Source: Daphnia carinata (lineage: Eukaryota > Arthropoda > Branchiopoda > Diplostraca > Daphniidae). From it: a stretch of DNA of 64,000 nucleotides. Under the pieces are notes generated by a model. The model did not search any database. It saw nothing but the letters and a program-made list of their open reading frames with translations, and was not told where the DNA came from. Of this stretch, positions 32,990 through 46,300 are shown piece by piece; positions within the stretch are counted from its first letter, which is position 1, and each line of letters opens with the position of its first letter. Position numbers and translations under genes: made by a program. The stretch spans positions 1,860,001-1,924,000 of the forward strand of contig NC_081334.1 in NCBI RefSeq assembly GCF_022539665.2. Reading direction: 5' to 3'.

Positions 32990-33486
32990 TTTAATCTTTT
33001 GATATTAATCCGCGTGACAAAAACGAACAACTGAGTTAAGTTTGGCGGGACTACGATTGTCGATGAAAGACAGTCCCACATACAGCGCACTGGAGGTTCG
33101 AGACTAGTCAAAAAACGTACAGAAAATTGGAGAGGGCGCTACGCACGCGGTTGCGAAGTTGCCATGTTTTCCCGCCACTGTACGTCGCTTGCTATTTCGA
33201 AAACTGCCATTTCCATAAATTGATTCGGCACGTAAGCATATCAGTGAATCCATATTTTCCAACGTCTCATTCTATAAATATCAAATACATTTTTTTCACA
33301 CATCTAATCTGAGTTCTGCGTTCATAAAAATGACAACGTTTTAAATTTTATATGGTTATACAGAGACGATTACGATTTTTATTCGGTAAATTTGTATTTA
33401 TTTTGTAAGGCATATTCCAGCAATCTACATTTAAAAATCAAAAATCAATAAATTGGTTCCTTTTGGGCTGGGCAGCACCACTTGCA
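32990..33486. other. Upstream region of RCC1
   Basis: Contains the RCC1 promoter (minus strand) and the 3' UTR of the first Snakeskin-like gene. No other feature was recognised. Confidence 0.4.
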
Positions 33487-34229
33487 TTATTCCGTCCCTT
33501 GCTTAATAGCCAACGAAGCGTCAATCAAGTAAATAATAGAATTGACCAAGCAAATCGCCTACAGAAACAATTGGTATACAGAAAGGTTCAATTACATCTG
33601 AATTTATACAAATAAATTATTGAATACGTTACCCCCAGGGCGACTCCAGGCTCACTGCCTTCCAGGGGTTTTAAATGTCCTTTGTAATGTTCCAGCACCA
33701 ATCCTCCGACCGTTAAGAAAAGCACGAATCCAATGAGGTTATAAATAACTTCGAGAAACGGCGTGTAATAATTAACAATTCCGGCTGGGTTTCGGATATA
33801 TGCAAGAAGCAACGGACCTGCATGGCAGACGATATTGAACTATGCACTCTTTTTTTTTAGAAAGATATCTTTACAGCTGGAAAGAGTTGGGATACATACC
33901 AGTGATGAGCAGCATGCCTCCAAATGTAACCATTCCAACTATAAATTTCAAAACACATTTTCTCTTAATGATTGCAATGTTCTGATCAATCTTTTAAAAA
34001 CTAAAATCATTACCAATGTAACGATCTGCTGCCGCCGTATCGGTGCCACCGAAACTCAAATTGTAATGGCGATAAACCACAAGGCAAACAACAGCTAAGG
34101 CCTGACAGCGTTCATCAAGACGAAGAATATCTGAAGTGCAAAATTTAATACAATAATTTTGATTTCACTTACCACTTCGGCTATTTTCATGGCTCCTCGG
34201 GCATGGGCTAATGCACGTGTATCGGTCAT
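33487..34229 (-). CDS. Snakeskin-like four-helix membrane protein A
   Basis: About 146 residues with four hydrophobic segments. Hand-spliced order: MTDTRALAHARGAMKIAEV; ALAVVCLVVYRHYNLSFGG; VGMVTFGGMLLIT; a large exon with PFLEVIYNLIGFVLFLTVGG; and ALG joined to AICLVNSIIYLIDASLAIKQG. The layout, the Gly-rich first loop and the final hydrophobic segment resemble Snakeskin (Ssk), which with Mesh and Tsp2A builds smooth septate junctions of arthropod gut. Start at 34,229; five exons with introns at the same places as in gene C. The first of three tandem paralogues on the minus strand. The assignment rests on remembered similarity; an uncharacterised MARVEL-like family is the alternative. Confidence 0.6.
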
Positions 34230-35238
34230 TTTTGTCACGTATAAAATTTGACTGTGGCTGTCTTCGGGTGCTCGATGTAGAATGATAAAAAGATCGGTTC
34301 CAGCTTGCTAATGATCTACACAAACCACGTACTCGTCAACGTTTCTTTCATCCATGGGTTTTCCGAAATGAAACGAGTTCCGTAGAATTTCTCAAGCGTT
34401 TTGCTAACGATTTTTTGCCCTTTTTTTTTTTAAGGAATGAACAGTAAGAAGAGAATAGTTTTTAGTCCCAAGGGAATTACACATAAATACCATTTACATT
34501 TAAAACTAAAATTGACAAGTGGTCGATTGTTATTCTTGCTAAATATTGTCACGGAGCATTGGCAATTTAGTTTCCGGAATAGATTTTCAGCGCCTGTTGG
34601 ATAGATTTATGCTTCGTCTTATTTATAACGCCATTTTTTTTTCAGCCTTAACTTCTTTTCCGTGAAAGCGGAAGTTTACCATTGTACAGGGAGGGAAGTG
34701 GTGATGGCCACGATGATTGTGGTCAGTTTGAAAAGAAACGGTTACGTTCGATGGATCGGTCGAACGCACTCGAAAAGGCTTTTTAAGAGTTAAGAATAAA
34801 ACCACACATTGTGGTTACTAATGTTTTCATCTTTGTGCTTACTAATTGGCCAGAGAAGTAATGAAGTTTCCACATGAAATGATTCAAGTGATTTGTCCAT
34901 TCTACCGATTCCTACACATGTGTTCACGCACCTTAACGTATTTCTCGTTTCTTACTGAAGCGTGAAGCTCGGTTATGGCACAATGTGCTTCGTAACTTAT
35001 TGCACCAACGGTTGTGAAATAAAAGATTTTTCCCAAAACAATTCATTACGGCTAACCATGTAATTATATATTTGGTGTTTTTTAGGTAGAACAAATATAA
35101 AAACACACACGGTTTAGGCAAACGCTAAAATGTTAGGCAAAGAAAAATAATTTTATATGTAATTTTCACGAGCTATTCCGTATTGCTGAAGCTCTACACG
35201 ACTTCATTTCGGAAATAAATGAGGTAAAAACACCCCGT
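34230..35238. other. Intergenic spacer between Snakeskin-like genes A and B
   Basis: About 1 kb, AT-rich, with no convincing open frame or repeat. Presumed to hold the promoter of gene A and the 3' UTR of gene B. Confidence 0.4.
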
Positions 35239-35918
35239 TCAAACGGTAGAACCTTGCCGGAGAGCCAGGGCAGCATCGGTCAGGTAGAAGAAAGCGTTGA
35301 TGATGCAAAGGGACTAAATAAGAATTCACGAAATGAAGGATCAAACCAAAAATGATAAATGAAATATGTTTCATTACTCCAAGAGCCTTTCCAGCAGTAA
35401 TGTTGTCAGTGGTGTTCAAACCGAAGGCTTTGTCGATCCCGGTACCGGATTGGGTCGTGTTAGAGGGACCGAACCAATCGTTCATGTCTCCTCTTCTGTT
35501 GTCATTGCCGGTCTGAGTTACTCCAGCGTAGTTACGGTAGTGATCCAAGGCGAGAGAGCCCACCGTCAAGAAGAGAATGAATCCCAGCGTGTTGTAAATG
35601 ATCTCCAGAAACGGTTGGTAAGTTCCCGAGGTGCTCCACAGGTAGGAGATGAGCAACGGGAGAGACACCAGCAGCATACCACCAACTGTGACCAATCCGA
35701 CGTTGTAACGATCGTGGAATGCTCCCGATGCTACATCACCACCAAAGTTCAACGAATAGGTGCGGATCAAGATCAGGCAGATCAAGGCGATAATCTGTGC
35801 ATTTTAAATACAAAACTTAACCGTCATGGATGTAATAACTAATTGAAAATGAAATGGTTACAATTTCAGCTAGCTTCATGAAGCCGTGAGTGCGTGCCAA
35901 AAGTCTGAAGTCTGCCAT
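35239..35918 (-). CDS. Snakeskin-like four-helix membrane protein B
   Basis: About 182 residues. Exon 1 is MADFRLLARTHGFMKLAEI (35,918 down); a single large exon then carries IIALICLILIRTYSLNFGG, HDRYNVGLVTVGGMLLVSLP and PFLEIIYNTLGFILFLTVGS; the last exon is SLCIINAFFYLTDAALALRQG with stop at 35,239. Compared with A and C, internal introns are lost and the loop before the last helix is expanded by about 40 residues, polar, with NTT and NIT sequons. The last segment is very close to Drosophila Snakeskin as I remember it. Probably a junction or membrane scaffold component; function is inferred. Confidence 0.65.
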
Positions 35919-36708
35919 TGTTGAAAATGTTTGTTTTTCTTGAAATTAGAGAACTTATTCCTTGCTGGTCAGTCGGACAAGTGACTAGTGAAGAATCAAT
36001 GAATGTCACCTCATCTTTTATGTGTTCAGTGGGTCCACTCCATTTTCGCCTTTGGGCTTGGCCTTTAACGAACGTTTGCCCGACAACCCTCTTCAAGTTA
36101 TTCCAGAGCCTTTTTCACCATCAACTTCAAAGACTACCTAGAAATGTTTTTCAGTTATTTGTGACCTCATCTACTACGAATCGAGGACGACTCATCGGGG
36201 TACTATGCCGTTATCAAGGATTAAAAGCGTCCACAAATCGTTTTCTTTTTCTTTTTTCTTGTTCTTCTATTTCTGAATATAGGGTCTAAAAATGAGATAC
36301 TTTGTATTTCTTTGATGCCACGTCAACAGAACGTCACTTCGACTGTTTTCTGAGATTTTCCAGTGTCTTTGCATTGGATGGTGGTGGTAGCACTGATCGG
36401 TTCAAAGAGATCGTACAGGTAGAAGGGCATCTCTCTATCTAGTTTTGTGTCATTTGCTTACAAGTGGTGGCTTTTTAAAAACAATGGGGTTGGGATATGG
36501 TATACACAATCAAGTAAATATGTGGTCGATCCTTTGCGAAAGAATCGGGAAATATCTAATGAGAAAAGTCATTTCTGAGCTATTTGAATGAAATTATGTT
36601 TGTGTGTAAATGCTTCATAGTGGTGCTTCTTTTTTCATTGCCAGATCCAGGATGAGATGAATCAACTAAAACAGATGTGAAATTCGGTTGAACAATAATG
36701 GGTGCCTT
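35919..36708. other. Intergenic spacer between Snakeskin-like genes B and C
   Basis: About 790 bp with no recognised gene. It should contain the promoter of gene B. Open frames here have no family resemblance. Confidence 0.4.
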
Positions 36709-38805
36709 TCACTTTAGGAAAATCCGAACCAAAGAAACGATTGTGTTGAGCAGGAAGAAAAAAGAATTGATGATCAGCATCGACTGAATAATAAAAAACA
36801 AAAGTTCAGCTTAATAATCAATTATTTTCATTTTTTTCTTTTTATTACCCCGAGTGATCGACCCGCATTCAAGTTTCCTGGCCGGTTGCGGTAGATGACG
36901 TAGAAATCGAGGGATAGAATTCCAGCCGTCAGAAAGAGGACGAACCCCATCAGGGAGTATATCAAATCCTTTCAACAAAAACATTTTGAAAATCAAGGGA
37001 GCAAAAAAATTGTGGTCATTTGTGTGTACCAATCCTGGGCGAATTTCCGATCCGAAGAGGTGGGCCACGAAGATGGGAATGGTGACGAGGAGCATACCAC
37101 CAATAGTCATCACGCCGAAGAGGTAACGATCGTGATAAGAGGCCTGGTTGTATTCCCCGCCGAAGGATAGGTTGTAATAGCGTAGCAAGACGATGCAAAT
37201 GATGGCCAGGAACTATATTGACGAGCGGTACCGCAGGGGTTGTATAGAGAAATATTTTTAAAATCAAAGAAAAACAGAGTTAGATTACACGCTTTAGACA
37301 AGAGGGAGAAAGACTCTCCGAATCTTTAATTTCATGGGTAATAATAACCTGCAGGGAAAATACAAGAAAACTATTTCTTTATCAGCAAGTTTTATTTCCA
37401 TACCGAAGAGTGTGGTCTCTTGTTTTTTGTTTTTTTAAAGTTATCCTTGATGCTATCGATTCCGTATTAAATGATCTCTCTCTTCGTCAAAAGAGTCTTT
37501 TTAAATGGGGTCGTAAAAAGAATCGTCGTAAATTCAAAGAAAACGGACATCGTTTTAATTTTTTTACGAACAAACTCGTTCGTGACAGATGGCCTATTCG
37601 AAACTAGCACTGAAGTTCATCGATAGTCATAACAAAACAAGCCGGAAAAGAAAAAAATTACTGATTGCACTCGCATTTATCAACTCCCCATTTTGATTTT
37701 CCTCGGTTGGTGGAATTCAATTAAAACTATCCAGGTTTTCCTGTTGTCATTCTTTGTGTCTCTTTATCTCGTTTTACAATGTATATACTAGTCCGTCACT
37801 TCCGGCAATTCCGGTTCCGGTCATCAGGTCGCTGACGAATCGTTTCTTTTTTTTTTTGTTCCGCATTTTTCGCTTATCAATTTCGAGGCCTTTTTTTCCT
37901 GTTGCATTAGAACGACCGGAACCTACCAGTCACCGTGACCGCCTTTCAACGCGGGTCGTCACACATGTACGTTCGAATTATTTGTCTAACATCAGACATA
38001 TGCCCTGTGTATCTTGGTCCTTGATTGCGTGTCTAATTGTAGACACAAACTATTTTTCCTACAACAATAGCAGCTTATTTTCCCCCGTTATTTTCTCTTT
38101 GCAGCTCGCATTGAAAATTGAATTCATGTCGCTGATCGCATGCGAGTCACGCGTTCCGACGACAATAGCCAAAAGTCTCTTGTTCCCTATTAAGGTTTCC
38201 TTTTTTTAGGGTAAATTCATGTTGTGTTTAAATGGGCAACCTACAAATCTAAGCTATACCTGTTTTGGTCGGTCTTTGCTACGTAGTCTGCATACGTCCT
38301 CACGCAAAGGCCTTGGACCCTGGGTTCCTATCGAAGCTGCCTATATACTACACACAGTTTGATATACGAAAACACGTAGCTAACGTGGAAAACAAGAGAA
38401 ACACAGTGCTTTTTTTGTTTTATTTTTTTTTTGCCCTCAGGTCACGTTCTGAGCGGGGGCATTAACATGGCTGTTACCGTATGGTAGAGAGGGGGGGGGG
38501 ATAGAGGGCGGAGGTTGAAATAGGAAATGAACGATTCTACACGACGCCCTTGTAGTAGAATGAGTAGTACTAGCGTACATGTGTGACCTTTACGTTCCTC
38601 TATGGCGTAACGGCTGTCATCAAATACCACGCAATTTTTAGAACTACATCGTTTGTTAACGTGTCAATTTCCAGCTATAGACTTTACGATAAAAAAAAAA
38701 AATGAATTGAAGTAAGAAAAAACAACTTACGATCTGGATGAATTTAAGAGCGGGGACGGCCCATTGGCCAAGAAGCGAAGAAACAACATCTTTCATTTCA
38801 GCCAT
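36709..38805 (-). CDS. Snakeskin-like four-helix membrane protein C
   Basis: About 148 residues from four exons: MAEMKDVVSSLLGQWAVPAL and KFIQI (38,805-38,731); FLAIICIVLLRYYNLSFGG with HDRYLFGVMTIGGMLLVTIP (about 37,212-37,028); DLIYSLMGFVLFLTAGILSLD through RSLG (about 36,968-36,848); and SMLIINSFFFLLNTIVSLVRI to the stop at 36,709. Four hydrophobic segments. It shares the HDRY..G..T.GGMLLV core with gene B and the first and last intron positions and phase with A and B, so the three are tandem duplicates. The first intron is about 1.5 kb, far longer than usual here, and could hold regulatory sequence. Confidence 0.6.
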
Positions 38806-40901
38806 ATTTTTTTGTTTAAAATTCCACGCGTGGAAATCCGAGCACGCGAAATCAGGTATCCGTCGGGGGGCACGCCCAAAAACAAAACGGACTTTTTTTT
38901 TCAAAAAAAAAAAAGGAACGGACGCGGGACGGCGTCGTCTTTCACGTTTTTGCACGATTGATGTTCAGACTACCGTAAAAACTGTCTGCTTGTTCCGCAA
39001 ATTGGCGCGCGTCCGAAACTCGAAACACGGAAACACAAAAGGTGCGTCTATTCTTTCATCAAGTTTTTACCGAAGCGCACTGCGATTCACGTAGCGTCCA
39101 CGACAGAACACGACCGACACTGCAATGCCCACCAACGAACTGAATACAAAAAAAAAAGAAAAAAGAAGTTACGACCTGCGACGGTTCTTACCAAACATAT
39201 AGGGATCCCGTTTGGCTGGAGGTTACGTGGCCAGTGGGGTCTTTCAAACCTGCCTTTTTGTCAGCGTTGTACGAGGAGGCGGAGCAACAGGTTTTTAAAG
39301 AAAAACAGAACCTACTCCGGGCGGGAGAAAAAGGTGAAGAGATGGGGGGGGGGGGAGAACCCAAAAAATAGGGATATAGAAAAAAGAGGCCAACAGCCGA
39401 ACACACGAAGGCTCAATAGAGAAGCTTGTTGCCTTCACGGGCAGTGTATCCCGAAGAAATAAGCCCTACGGTGGAATTGGCCGTACGCTGTTGGCCCGGG
39501 AACGAGGTAGAGAAGAATAAACAAAAAAAATAGCTGATTGGTCAGTTTTCCGCAGCGACGCGCAACAGGTGTTCTGTCGTACACACTTGACTCTCTATAC
39601 ATGGTATTTCTTGTTGAAACATAGCAGGAAAGGGGAGACTTTAGGACAGCAGCCAAACCGATTCAAAAGGTGTTGCAGGTGAGCGCACCTGATGCAAAGT
39701 AAGCACGTCGTGTGTTTGAATTTTTATCCCGTCATTTGTTTGAATATCGTCGTTTTCCTAATTCCGCTTCGTTGGAATTGATCAGCGCTGACGGAATTCC
39801 AGCCTGTCAGCTAGCCACATTTATGCATTCACGCAAGAGCTTGTCACGCATCACTTGCGCGCGCCAAGTAAATCGCATGACCGAAACAAGCGTTGCACGT
39901 AATTAGAAATTCGAATCCACGGCCAACTACGTTGAAAATTTGCAATCGTTACGTATTTTAGCCGCGTTTTCCAGAAGAAATGCGTCTTACACGAACGAAA
40001 CTGTTTGCCAAACAGCCGCTTTACAGCCGTCCTGGCTAAATTTGCTCCAATTGTTTGAACTGTTATCGCCTTGTTCGAATCCCAAGAAGTAATTATCCTG
40101 TAAAAAAGAAAAAGAACAAACGGCAAAAATTAATAAAGGCAAAATTTTACGACATGTCTTTATTATCATTAATTGTCCATCAGCGGCATCATCACATGTG
40201 AAGTGTACCGGAAGAGTAAACCGAAAAAAATAAAGGAAAAACAAGCGGATGAAACCGCAACACTTTTTTTTCTGGGAAAAATATAGGGGGAAGCAAAAAA
40301 GAAATAAAAAAAAAAAAAGGAAAACGATAGGAAAAAAAAAAATTGGGTGATAATTATTTCGGTTTGTAGAACAAGGAGTTGGAGTAAAGAAAATTTACAT
40401 TGGTTAAGTCATTTTTTTCTCTCTCGTATTCCTTACATTGCCCCTGTTCTTCTTTTTTTTTAGTTTTTTAAATGGCGTTTTTGTTTTCGGGAGAGAGTTA
40501 TGTGGCGTAACGCCTGGTGTTTTTCTTCCTCGAATTCTACGTCGACTGACTAGGAGAGCTAAATCATTTTAAGCATGCAATGGGATTAAAAAAAAATTAT
40601 AATAATAATAAAAAAAGAAAAATTGAGGCAGGAAGACGAGAAAAAAATAGAATCGTACTTGATTAAGTAATCTTTCCCTTGTGGAAAATAATCAATAGGA
40701 TAAAGGATCTTCACAAGTCATGAGTGTGTCATGAGGCACTTTTGAGGAAACGGAAAGAAGCTAACGTGAGTTGGAAAAGAAAGGGAGAAGGCCAGCCACA
40801 ATTTTTTTTGGAGGGGAGGAGTGATTGTAAACGGGGGGAAGTGGGGATCTTGGATGTCAGGAGTGCAAAAGAGGATGCGTTACGATTACAAGAAGGTTCG
40901 T
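38806..40901. other. Long intergenic region
   Basis: About 2.1 kb with poly-A/poly-T tracts and no recognised gene. The right part probably includes the Cyclin Y 3' UTR, since a minus-strand AATAAA lies near 40,158. The left part should hold the promoter of Snakeskin-like gene C. Confidence 0.4.
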
Positions 40902-42434
40902 TTACGACAGGATTGCTATGCTCCTGCGTGAAATGTTGACGTTGTCCATACTGGCTGAGCGCTTCATATTAGCTCGCAAAATTTCCGCTGCCAATTTATC
41001 CTCGCAGACCCGCGACATGGCCTCCAGCTACATTAATTAAAGAACACAATTACAATAAGTTGAATGACGTGGAATTTGAATTCAACGAACCTTGGTTGCC
41101 TTTTCTTTGGTTAAAGGCTCTGCAGGGAAATTCATTTCATTCGCTTCGGCAAGCGTCCTCAGGTCAAAATAATATTTGGCGTAAACGCTTGAGGGAATAT
41201 TGATGTTGAACTGAAGCATTTCCAAAAAGTGGCGCTCCAACTCGTTCCTTCAATCAGAATCAGATAGTAAACAGAAACAAAACAAAAGAGCGGTGGCATA
41301 ATGCAGTAGGGCAGTTTCATCGTGATAAGATTCGTAATCTTGAACCAAGACTTACATATCTTCCACTGTGATATCTTTGAGGATTTGGCAATAGTCAACA
41401 TTCCAAACTGCTTGATCATCCCATACTTTGGAAGCTAATAGAATGGCGCCCAGCACCACTCTTTTCCAATTTCCAGGGGTAATGTCGATTTCAGCATAAG
41501 TCAATAGCCTGTAATTTAGAACGCGAAATTGTAATCTTTGGGGGCGAGATAAAAAGAAATACTCTTGGAATAATTTCTAGATATTTATGATTTAAATATG
41601 TTCCATCCGCGTAATGACGGCCAACCTTTCCAAATAAATCAGGGTGATGATGGCACACTCGGCAGTCAGTTGAGCAGCGTTGAATAACGTTCTGACAAAC
41701 TTGTAGACTTGGCGGTGATCGGGGTTATACCGGCTATAATCATTAGATACGCCGTCCTTCTGCGATAGTTATAAAGCAAAACGCAAAACGTGAATGCTGA
41801 CGAAACTTAAACTTTTGCAGCCACTTCAAATGAAAGTAACATTCCACTGACTGATAATGGGTGTAGTTTCTCATCAAAAATGTCCATCTGTCGCTCGGAT
41901 TGCCGGTTTTTAATGTGGTAGTAGATGGCTAGTGTTACACACTTGATAGTGTTCTTCAAATTAGGCTGGCAGACTGTGCTCTCATCTACAAAGATGGTTG
42001 AGCAGGAATTGGATTTCTTCAAGGTGCCTTTATCGTGGAGCTAGAAGCAAAGCAGTGGAGTCAGAAAATCAAGATGAAATGGTAAAAAATATAACACCAC
42101 ACCTGAAGTTGACTTCTCCTCCTCTCAAGTCCCTCTGATTACAACAGAAAATGTGAGTCTTTATTCTACAATCTGTAGAAGTGTAACAATTATTACCATG
42201 AATAGCAGCTCTTGACCTCTCCATGAATATTGTTTCAGCTTTGGGGTGAAGCGAAGGATCAGATTGCCAGTCTTCTGGCTCTCTTTCACTGATGTGTTGA
42301 AGATTAGCTGTACTTTCAGCCCTGCCAGGCTCATTGGATTCCAGGACTCTTCGCTCAGAGACATCATTGACTTTTCGTTGAGGTTGAGGACTGCCACTGT
42401 AGTAGCAGCAGTTGAATGACTGCTTGTTACCCAT
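40902..42434 (-). CDS. CCNY: Cyclin Y
   Basis: Cyclin Y activates CDK14/CDK16-type kinases at the plasma membrane and promotes LRP6 phosphorylation in Wnt signalling. The N-terminus MGNKQS is a good myristoylation signal, as in other cyclin Ys. Conserved blocks are [58 protein letters not shown] and [11 protein letters not shown], then the cyclin box: [20 protein letters not shown]-like sequence at about 41,640-41,740, [51 protein letters not shown] and [13 protein letters not shown]. The Ser-rich tail [15 protein letters not shown] precedes the stop at 40,902 and contains a likely 14-3-3 site. About 330 residues, full length. Divergent from DNAJC7. Confidence 0.93.
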
Positions 42435-43352
42435 GATAATCCTTATTGATGTGGAAGATTAAAATCACAGTTCTTCAGTTCCTGTTCATAGAAAAACATA
42501 AACACAAATTAAAACATGTGAGTCGTAAAGAGAGGAAAATGCGTCCGATTCGGCGAAGAATTGACCGACAACAGACGGTGTGATATCGCCATAGATATAG
42601 AATTTCTGTTTCCCGACTTACTTGAGACAGATCTTCGTCGTCTGTTTTCTAGACATGTGTTGTTCCAATGTCGACGCCTTCATGAGAGCGGACAAATAGG
42701 TCACGCGAAAGGACCGAATATAAGGCTCAACCAAACGTCAAACTTGAATTCTGTATTAATCACTTTATTATCTTCTCCATTAGAGCCGCTGCTTAGAAAA
42801 GACAGCAAGCTGCAGAATGCCTATCAACATTGCCATATTCATTATTAGAAATACGCGCTTTGGCAGCAAAACACGGAAGCAAATTTTACCGGTAAAATTT
42901 TTGTGAATGATAAATGAAATTAGTGAAGTTTTGTTTTAAAACATTTGGGCTTTAATTTTACGTTACTTAGATAGTAATTGCATTCCCGAATCCCGACGTG
43001 CGATGGTCCGATTGGCGCGATGGCCAATTGCCAAGAAACGATAGCAAGTAGACCCAAACCCCAAAGTCCAAAATAAAATTCAGTTTATCTTTAATTACAT
43101 TATAATAAAACTATTTTCATATAATTTTATGCCACTCATGCGCCGCATTTTTCAATTATGAAACTAAATGCACTAAAACTTGACAAGTAAGCATGAAACA
43201 TTTGGCAACGTCTTTTATGTAATCGACTGAAATTTGGGTCGATACTTTAATCGGTCCTTTGCAGTTGTAGAAGTTGGGAGGGAGTTGGGAAAAAATTGTT
43301 CGAGAAGGAGAAATTTAGATCCCTAATTTCCTCCCTTGTATAGATTTCTATA
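42435..43352. promoter_or_regulatory. Divergent promoter region of CCNY and DNAJC7
   Basis: About 920 bp between two start codons pointing apart. No TATA box or other distinct core element was recognised. Confidence 0.35.
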
Positions 43353-46300
43353 ATGGCGGAATCGGAGGGCCGTGTTATTGAAGAAATCAATTTAACCGAC
43401 GACGATCAAAACGAAGTCGAGTGCCTGGAAGATTTAGTCACGTTAGACGGCACGGATTGCACCCATGATGACATGATGGATTCGTCCCATGGGTCACAAG
43501 ATGACATCGTCGATATCACCCCACCACCTGAAGTGTAAGATAATTTAATATTGTTCTTTGTTATGTAATAGCAATGCTTTACCAGAGTTTGCTGTTAAGC
43601 TAGCTTGTTTGGTGTCACCCTTGAAACAAATGTTTTTCTTTCCATAAACACATACCTGAAAATTTCCTCAAGCAAAAAAAGCACATGGGCTTGAGAATGA
43701 AGTAAATATTTTTGAGGGAAGCAGGTTGATCTTTGCTTGAAAGATTGATTAGTTAAATGTCAAGGATTTCTATTCGCTTCCTAAAAAGAAAAATCTATAT
43801 CACAAGTGAGAATTAAGTGTGATGTACTTGACCTGATAAAATGTTTTGGGTGTAGGTGCGCTTTTACCATATCTGGACAGCCATTTTGTAAAAATGTAGG
43901 TTACCCCCACTCGTTGGAAAGTGTTTACTCATGAAAATTCAGAAATGGTTCATTGTTGGCATCACTTCACAGGGAAATTGTGCTTACAATACATTAGTGT
44001 GTCCTTTTTTTTCAATATGCACAATTCTGGAGAAAAGTTCCAGTTAGCTGTGCATTCTCCAGTTGTTTGAGAATCCTGTTTTTTTCTTCAATACTTTGTA
44101 TATTTAATTATTTACTAATTTTTCTTTGTTTGCTGCTGAAACTTCGTGTTCAAACGTGTAAAACCCAAACAAAGAAGAAAAAGCAGCGCCCCCTTTGAAA
44201 TTCTCTGTGACCCTGAAGTCAGTCTTGTTTGGGCACGTGAATCCTTGCATCACGGTAGATTATTTTGTTTTATTATCGATCCTTTTTGAGAAGTGGCATT
44301 TAGCAAATTGAAGGTCAACGACATTTCGTTTCCTTCATGTGTCACGGTAGTATCTCCGTTGGAGAATCGTGTATGGTATATGCAGTGCAGTTGGAAGTTA
44401 GAGTCCTTAACAGTCAACAACTCGAAGAAAGAAGTAGAAGCGATCAGAGACCTTGACGCATGACGTTAAGCTGCCACATAGCAGCTGAATCGTTCAGGTT
44501 GCTTGCTGACGCATGCTTAAAGAAAACTGGCTGGCCTTGGTAATGTTGCCGAACTCTGTGAGATATTTCAGCAACCCCCAACCCTTTCCTCCCAAACACG
44601 ACACGCTATTTCAACCGGTCAGTCTTGCCAGTGAAAGGATTCAAGTAGAGAGACTTGGTTATTTGTTCGTCGTCTTCTTGTGGCGGGCTGCACACACGTC
44701 ATTAGGGGAAGGGGATTTTTATTTCCAGAACGCCGTCTGCTATATTTGGATTTGTTTTGGCTCCTCTTCCGGCGTCTTGCCTTCGTCATTGCTTCGTGAA
44801 TAGCCCCTGCGGCCGAGCTGCTCATAGTCGTTACTGTGTGTAAAAATGCGATTGGATGAAGGTATAGGGACTTACTGAAACTCTCAAAAGAGTCTGATCT
44901 TTGTCTGGCGCAATCAGTCGCTCCCAGACCGCCTCGCGGCAACCAGGGTGGGTACGAATTCGTCAAGAAGTCTATTCCCTTGTTTTTTTGTTTGTTTTTT
45001 TAAATGTCTTTTCGTGTTGTCTTGACGGACCATATTCGATCAGTCACGCTCCGTCTTTGACTTTCGCGCAGTGATTGCTACATATCGAAGTGTTCTTGTT
45101 ATTTGCCGGAAATCCTTGTTACTATCGAACAATTTCTCTCCCCTCCCTGTGACGTATAGTAGACATGAAAATGCCTTGGTATTCTTCTTATTACCCGGAG
45201 TCTTCCCAGCGAAATCGATTTCGTCAGCCGAATCGCACCAGCAATCCGGCCAGCAACGTGTCCCATCATCATACGATTCACATTGCAACGTCATCTTATG
45301 CAATGCCATCGTTTCGCCAGCACGTTTACTATCCATCGTGTCCGTCTCCGCCACCGTCATACCCCCGTCGACATTATCAAAACGAGTTTAGTCATTTTCG
45401 GCCAGAGAGCACTGGTCTACATAGCGGTGCGACGAGTTACAGGCCACGTCATTCATCTCCGAATTCAAGTGTTGGATCGAGTCCATTCAAGAGCCGAAGT
45501 GACGGATCGACTTGGTACCACCACCGCCGGACAGTTGATTCGGCCACTGAGCGCCTTTTGGCCCGTGCCGATGCGCTCACTGAGCGACTCCATCGACTGC
45601 TGGCCAAGTCGGCCGACTTACACTGGCGCCGTATGGATCACCCAGTACGGCCGGATATTTTTAACCGAATGAGTCAGTCAAATGCTCCGTCTACGACAAC
45701 TGGAACGTCGCCGACTGCTAATATGGCAACCGATACAAATGTGGATGCCTCTTCCGTTCGAGTCGATGACATCACTGTGTCTAAAACTGAACCACGTCCA
45801 ACCACTCGAACGCATGTCATCACCATTAAGCTGAGTAACAGCTACAGCAACAGAGGCAATCGTCGGTCTCAGCATTTGGTTCAAGAGCCTGCAGAGCACG
45901 AAGAGCAGCAAAAGCCTCAAGTGCCGCCGAAGCCGCAAGAGAATCAGCGGCCTCAAGAGTCACACAAGTTTGAAGAGAATCAGAAAATTCGTGAGCCAAA
46001 GGAGACGGCCGAGCGACAGGAGTCTCCAGAACCGCAGCAGCCATCAAGGGAAACGCATCGGCCAAAAGCGCACGAATCGCAGCCCAGTCATTTTTACTCG
46101 CGGACATATCGACATTCGACAACTCGTAAGCCACCTGTCGTTCGGATCATTCCGATTCATATCGAAGTGGAATCGGATGATTCCGGCATTGCGGTCGACC
46201 CCGAAAGGGACATTCAGGTTCCGGATGAGGATCCACGAGTTACGATAAATAGCAGTCCTATCCCTAGTCCTAGACACGTGTCATCCATTTTCGTGGATGA

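Noticed and set aside
44513-44803. 96-codon open frame upstream of the alternative DNAJC7 exon
   Set aside because: No homology pattern and no splice relation to DNAJC7; probably chance.
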